The position numbers were made by a program, and so were the translations under genes. The notes below the pieces were generated by a model. That model saw only the letters and a list, made by a program, of their open reading frames with translations. It had not been told where the DNA came from and ran no database searches. DNA of 54,560 bases from an uncultured Prevotella sp. (GTDB lineage Bacteria > Bacteroidota > Bacteroidia > Bacteroidales > Bacteroidaceae), in assembly GCA_946405145.1 (NCBI GenBank), contig CAMJGE010000003.1, positions 127,404 through 181,963 of the forward strand. The letters run 5' to 3'. This document shows positions 51,748 through 54,560 of this stretch, one piece after another; positions within the stretch are counted from its first letter, which is position 1; every line of letters begins with the position of its first letter.

Positions 51748-53661
51748 ATGAAATCACAAATCGTAGTATGGCTGTGTATGTTGCCGATGGCGCTTGGAGC
51801 GCAGGAAGAACGCCCCTGGCGTGAGTATCTGAATGAGGTGATGACGGTGGAAGATGCCGAGTCGTCGCAGTGGGAGGATGTGTATGACCTGTTGTGCGAA
51901 CTCTCCCAGCATCCCTTCGACCTGAATACGGCTACCCGTTCACAGCTGGAGGACTTGCCCTTCCTCTCTGCCCAGCAGATAGAAGAGCTGCAGGAATATC
52001 TGTATCGTTACGGACCCATGAAGTCGAAGGGCGAGCTGCTGATGATCCGTTCCCTCGACGAGCCCCGTCGTGAGTTGCTGTCCTGTGTCTCCTATATCGG
52101 TGAGACTTCACGTCTGTCTTTTCCCTCCTTGCATACCATCGCCCGTTATGGCCACCACGAGCTGATGGCTACCATGCGTGTTCCCTTTCAAGGGAAGGAG
52201 GATGACTATCTGGGCTCCCCGCTGCGCCACTGGCTGCGCTATCAGTTCAGCTATGGCGACTATCTGAAGATAGGCATCTTAGGTGCCCAGGATGCAGGCG
52301 AACCCTTCTTTGCTCATGGCAACCGTTGGGGCTATGACCACTATGCCCTCTATGGTCAGTTGCGTAACCTCGGATGCCTGGAGTCGCTGTGTCTGGGGCA
52401 TTACCGTGTGTCGATGGGCATGGGACTGGTGATGAACAGTCAGTCTGGCTTTGGTAAGGTGGCGATGCTCCAGTCGTTGGGACGCTCGCAGACCACCCTC
52501 AGGGCGCACTCCTCACGTACCGATAATTATCTGCAAGGTGCTGCCGCCACCATCCGTCTCTCGGATAAGTTCTCGCTCACGGGTTTCTTCTCCTATCGGG
52601 CGATGGATGCCACCCTCAACCGCGACGGCACGGCAGCTACCATCCTTGGCTCCGCTTATCATCGTACGCAGGGTGAGATGGACAAGAAACATAATCTCGA
52701 TGTTCTGAAGACGGGCGGAAGTCTGCTCTTCACCTCACATGGTCTTCAGTTGGGACTGAACACCTGCTATACCCATCTCTCCCGCAGGCTGAGACCAAAT
52801 ACCGCCTTGCTCTATCGGCAGCATTATCCCCAGGGGCGCGACTTCCTGAACACGAGCCTGTCTTACGGCTATGCCAGCAGCCGCTTCTCGTTGAATGGTG
52901 AGACAGCGATTGACCGCCAAGGTCATTTGGCCACCATCAACAGTGCCAGCTTGTTGTTAGGCGATGCCTGGAGTCTGATGGCGCTGCAGCGGTTCTATGC
53001 CTTCCGCTATGCCTCGCTCGATGCCCGAAGTTATAGCTCTGGCGGGAGGGTGCAGAATGAGAGTGGACTCTATCTGGGACTCACCTGGAAGCCATCGCCC
53101 CATCTGCAGCTGATGGCCTATACCGACTTGGCGTATTACGCCTGGGCCCGCTATCGGGTGTCGCAGTCGTCCTATGCCTGGGATCATCTGTTGCAAGCCA
53201 CCCTTCGCCATCGCCAGTGGACCTTCTTCGCACGCTATCGCCTGCAACAGCAACAGCGCGACAACGCTTCCAAGACGGCGCTGCAGAATCTCACGGCGCA
53301 CCGTTTCCGGTTGAGTGCCGAGTATGCGGGTAAGGGCGGATTCTCCAGTCTGTCACAGCTGGATGGGTGTTACCTGCCTGATGAGGCGAATGCCTGGGGT
53401 AGGGCGTTCACGCAGCGTTTCTCCTATCAGTACCGTTGGCTCACCCTCCACCTCGGCATCAGCTATTACCATACCGACAACTATGCCAGTCGGGTGTATC
53501 TCTATGAGAACGCACCGCTCTATACCTACTCCATGATGCAGCTCTATGGTGAGGGATTCCGCTACTGGCTCCTGGTACGAGCCCATATCAGTCGCCACCT
53601 GATGCTCTCCGCGAAAGCATCAGACACCGGTCTCGATCTTCAAATCAAATGGAAATTCTGA
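51748..53661 (+). CDS. Helix-hairpin-helix protein with C-terminal outer-membrane barrel
   Basis: 637 aa, starting MKSQIVVWL (the longer frame begins before the promoter). Signal peptide ends ALG-AQE. Residues about 50-105 hold a ComEA-like HhH pair (FDLNTATRSQLEDLPFLSA, LYRYGPMKSKGELLMI). The rest is an aromatic-rich beta barrel pattern with alternating short strands, ending in DLQIKWKF, typical of outer-membrane proteins. HhH domains usually bind DNA, so DNA contact at the envelope is conceivable, but the family is uncharacterised to my knowledge. The stop abuts the convergent glycosyltransferase stop. Confidence 0.82.
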   Translation: MKSQIVVWLCMLPMALGAQEERPWREYLNEVMTVEDAESSQWEDVYDLLCELSQHPFDLNTATRSQLEDLPFLSAQQIEELQEYLYRYGPMKSKGELLMIRSLDEPRRELLSCVSYIGETSRLSFPSLHTIARYGHHELMATMRVPFQGKEDDYLGSPLRHWLRYQFSYGDYLKIGILGAQDAGEPFFAHGNRWGYDHYALYGQLRNLGCLESLCLGHYRVSMGMGLVMNSQSGFGKVAMLQSLGRSQTTLRAHSSRTDNYLQGAAATIRLSDKFSLTGFFSYRAMDATLNRDGTAATILGSAYHRTQGEMDKKHNLDVLKTGGSLLFTSHGLQLGLNTCYTHLSRRLRPNTALLYRQHYPQGRDFLNTSLSYGYASSRFSLNGETAIDRQGHLATINSASLLLGDAWSLMALQRFYAFRYASLDARSYSSGGRVQNESGLYLGLTWKPSPHLQLMAYTDLAYYAWARYRVSQSSYAWDHLLQATLRHRQWTFFARYRLQQQQRDNASKTALQNLTAHRFRLSAEYAGKGGFSSLSQLDGCYLPDEANAWGRAFTQRFSYQYRWLTLHLGISYYHTDNYASRVYLYENAPLYTYSMMQLYGEGFRYWLLVRAHISRHLMLSAKASDTGLDLQIKWKF

Positions 53662-54560
53662 CTACAGCAGCTGGCGATACACCTGCATCACCTGACCAGC
53701 CACATCGTTGCCGGCAAACCGCTCTATATACTTCTGACTGTTGCTGATGCGCGCCTCACGACCTTCGGCACCCTTCAGCACCTGACTGATGGCGTGTGCC
53801 ATCGCCTCTGCATCGTCGGGATCCACATACAGCGAGTCGGGTCCGCCAGCCTCCTCCAGACATGAGCCTGTGCAGGCCACGACGGGGAGTCCGCAGCTGA
53901 TGGCTTCGATGATGGGAATACCGAAACCCTCGTAGCGCGAGGGATACACAAACGCCTCTGCCTCTGCATAGAGCTTAGGCAACTCCTCATCGCTCACGCC
54001 ATGCATGATCTGGATGCGATGGACGAGGTTCTCCTTTTCCGCATACGCTATCACCTCGTCGGTATAGGACGTGTGTCTGCCCACGATGACCAGGTTCAGC
54101 TCCTCGGGCAGATAGGGTAGCGCCTTCACTGCCAACAGGATGTTCTTGCGTGCCTCGATGCTGCCCACACTCAGGATATAGCGGGAGGTGGAAGGTGAGA
54201 GGGGAGAGGCGGGCACCGTGAACTTGGGGGCGCAGCTCTGATAGATCACACTGATCTTACGCTCATCCACCTCACTATATGCCAGGATGTCGCGCTTCGT
54301 ACATTCGCTGATGGCAATGATATGATCCGCCTCGCGCATGGTCTGACGGAACTTCCATCCGTAGATCTTCGTGTCGATCCAGTGGTAGAACTCCGGATGG
54401 CGCAGGAAGATCAAGTCGTGGATCGTCACTACACTCTTGATGCCGCTTTTGCGGATACCTGTCGGCAACTCGCCCGACAAGCCATGAAACACCTGGATGC
54501 CGTCACGCTTCAGGTCGCTCACGATGCCCTTGCTTCGCCAGAGCGCTTTGTGGAAAGGCA
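53662..54560 (-). CDS. GT4-family glycosyltransferase (cut by window end)
   Basis: The frame stays open to the last base, so the N-terminus lies beyond the window. GT-B fold: QVFHGLSGELP, VVTIHDLIFLRHPEFY and the donor-binding half with ILSVGSIEARKN, VIVGRH, the YPSRYEGFGIPIIEAISCGLPVVA motif (catalytic E-x7-E) and SLYVDPDDAEAMA. Retaining glycosyltransferases of this type add sugars to lipopolysaccharide, capsule or glycoproteins. The acceptor is unknown. Convergent with the barrel gene with no gap between stop codons. Confidence 0.92.
   Translation of the reverse strand, partial: PFHKALWRSKGIVSDLKRDGIQVFHGLSGELPTGIRKSGIKSVVTIHDLIFLRHPEFYHWIDTKIYGWKFRQTMREADHIIAISECTKRDILAYSEVDERKISVIYQSCAPKFTVPASPLSPSTSRYILSVGSIEARKNILLAVKALPYLPEELNLVIVGRHTSYTDEVIAYAEKENLVHRIQIMHGVSDEELPKLYAEAEAFVYPSRYEGFGIPIIEAISCGLPVVACTGSCLEEAGGPDSLYVDPDDAEAMAHAISQVLKGAEGREARISNSQKYIERFAGNDVAGQVMQVYRQLL

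Overview
The window looks like a chromosomal segment from a member of the Bacteroidota, most likely Prevotellaceae (Prevotella or a close relative). Most promoters carry the Bacteroidota -7 box TAnnTTTG. There is a SusC/SusD pair, a Bacteroidales-type tyrosine recombinase, a succinate CoA-transferase, a Prevotella/Porphyromonas-type glutaminyl cyclase and a DUF4294 protein. Phylum is confident; family is inference.

Region 1 (1-16.6 kb) is AT-rich and accessory in character. It opens with a two-component pair (NarL/LytS-type kinase cut by the window edge, and a LuxR-type regulator), then a membrane protein, then a nine-gene operon: membrane protein, 1034-aa tubulin-like GTPase, an inner-membrane zinc-ribbon/Ig-like/MORN protein and six exported proteins. 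Three transcription units here (regulator, first membrane gene, main operon) start with copies of one structured leader RNA of about 150-290 nt. A collapsed fragment of the same element lies behind the regulator gene. The set of shared leader, two-component system, tubulin-like protein and envelope proteins is my best candidate for an undescribed system. Three small cytoplasmic genes (unknown, DUF1963, TPR-like) follow a terminator.

Region 2 (16.5-20.1 kb) holds remnants of a mobile VirE/VapE-type gene, then a long leader and a 762-aa CbbX/SpoVK-type AAA+ ATPase that seems to carry a second, degenerate AAA unit.

Region 3 (20.1-33.2 kb) is mostly chromosomal core: HAD phosphatase, HlyIII-family protein, exported protein, succinate CoA-transferase, BASS transporter, cysS, a SusCD pair with a papain-like lipoprotein protease (probable peptide-uptake locus), and a U32-family tRNA-modification protein.

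Region 4 (33.2-35.3 kb) is a scar: a deoxynucleoside kinase with its middle deleted, then an orphan tyrosine recombinase between two related palindromic repeats.

Region 5 (35.3-54.6 kb) is core: sufE, nrdD-nrdG, a tight five-gene operon (unknown-rpoN-PAP2-like-purE-ispG), a sirtuin, three tandem FKBP isomerases, an Lrp regulator coupled to a C26-M19 peptidase fusion and a glutaminyl cyclase, a DUF4294 protein, an LpoB/CsgG-like exported protein, an HhH plus beta-barrel protein and a glycosyltransferase cut by the window edge. I saw no rRNA, tRNA or CRISPR array.
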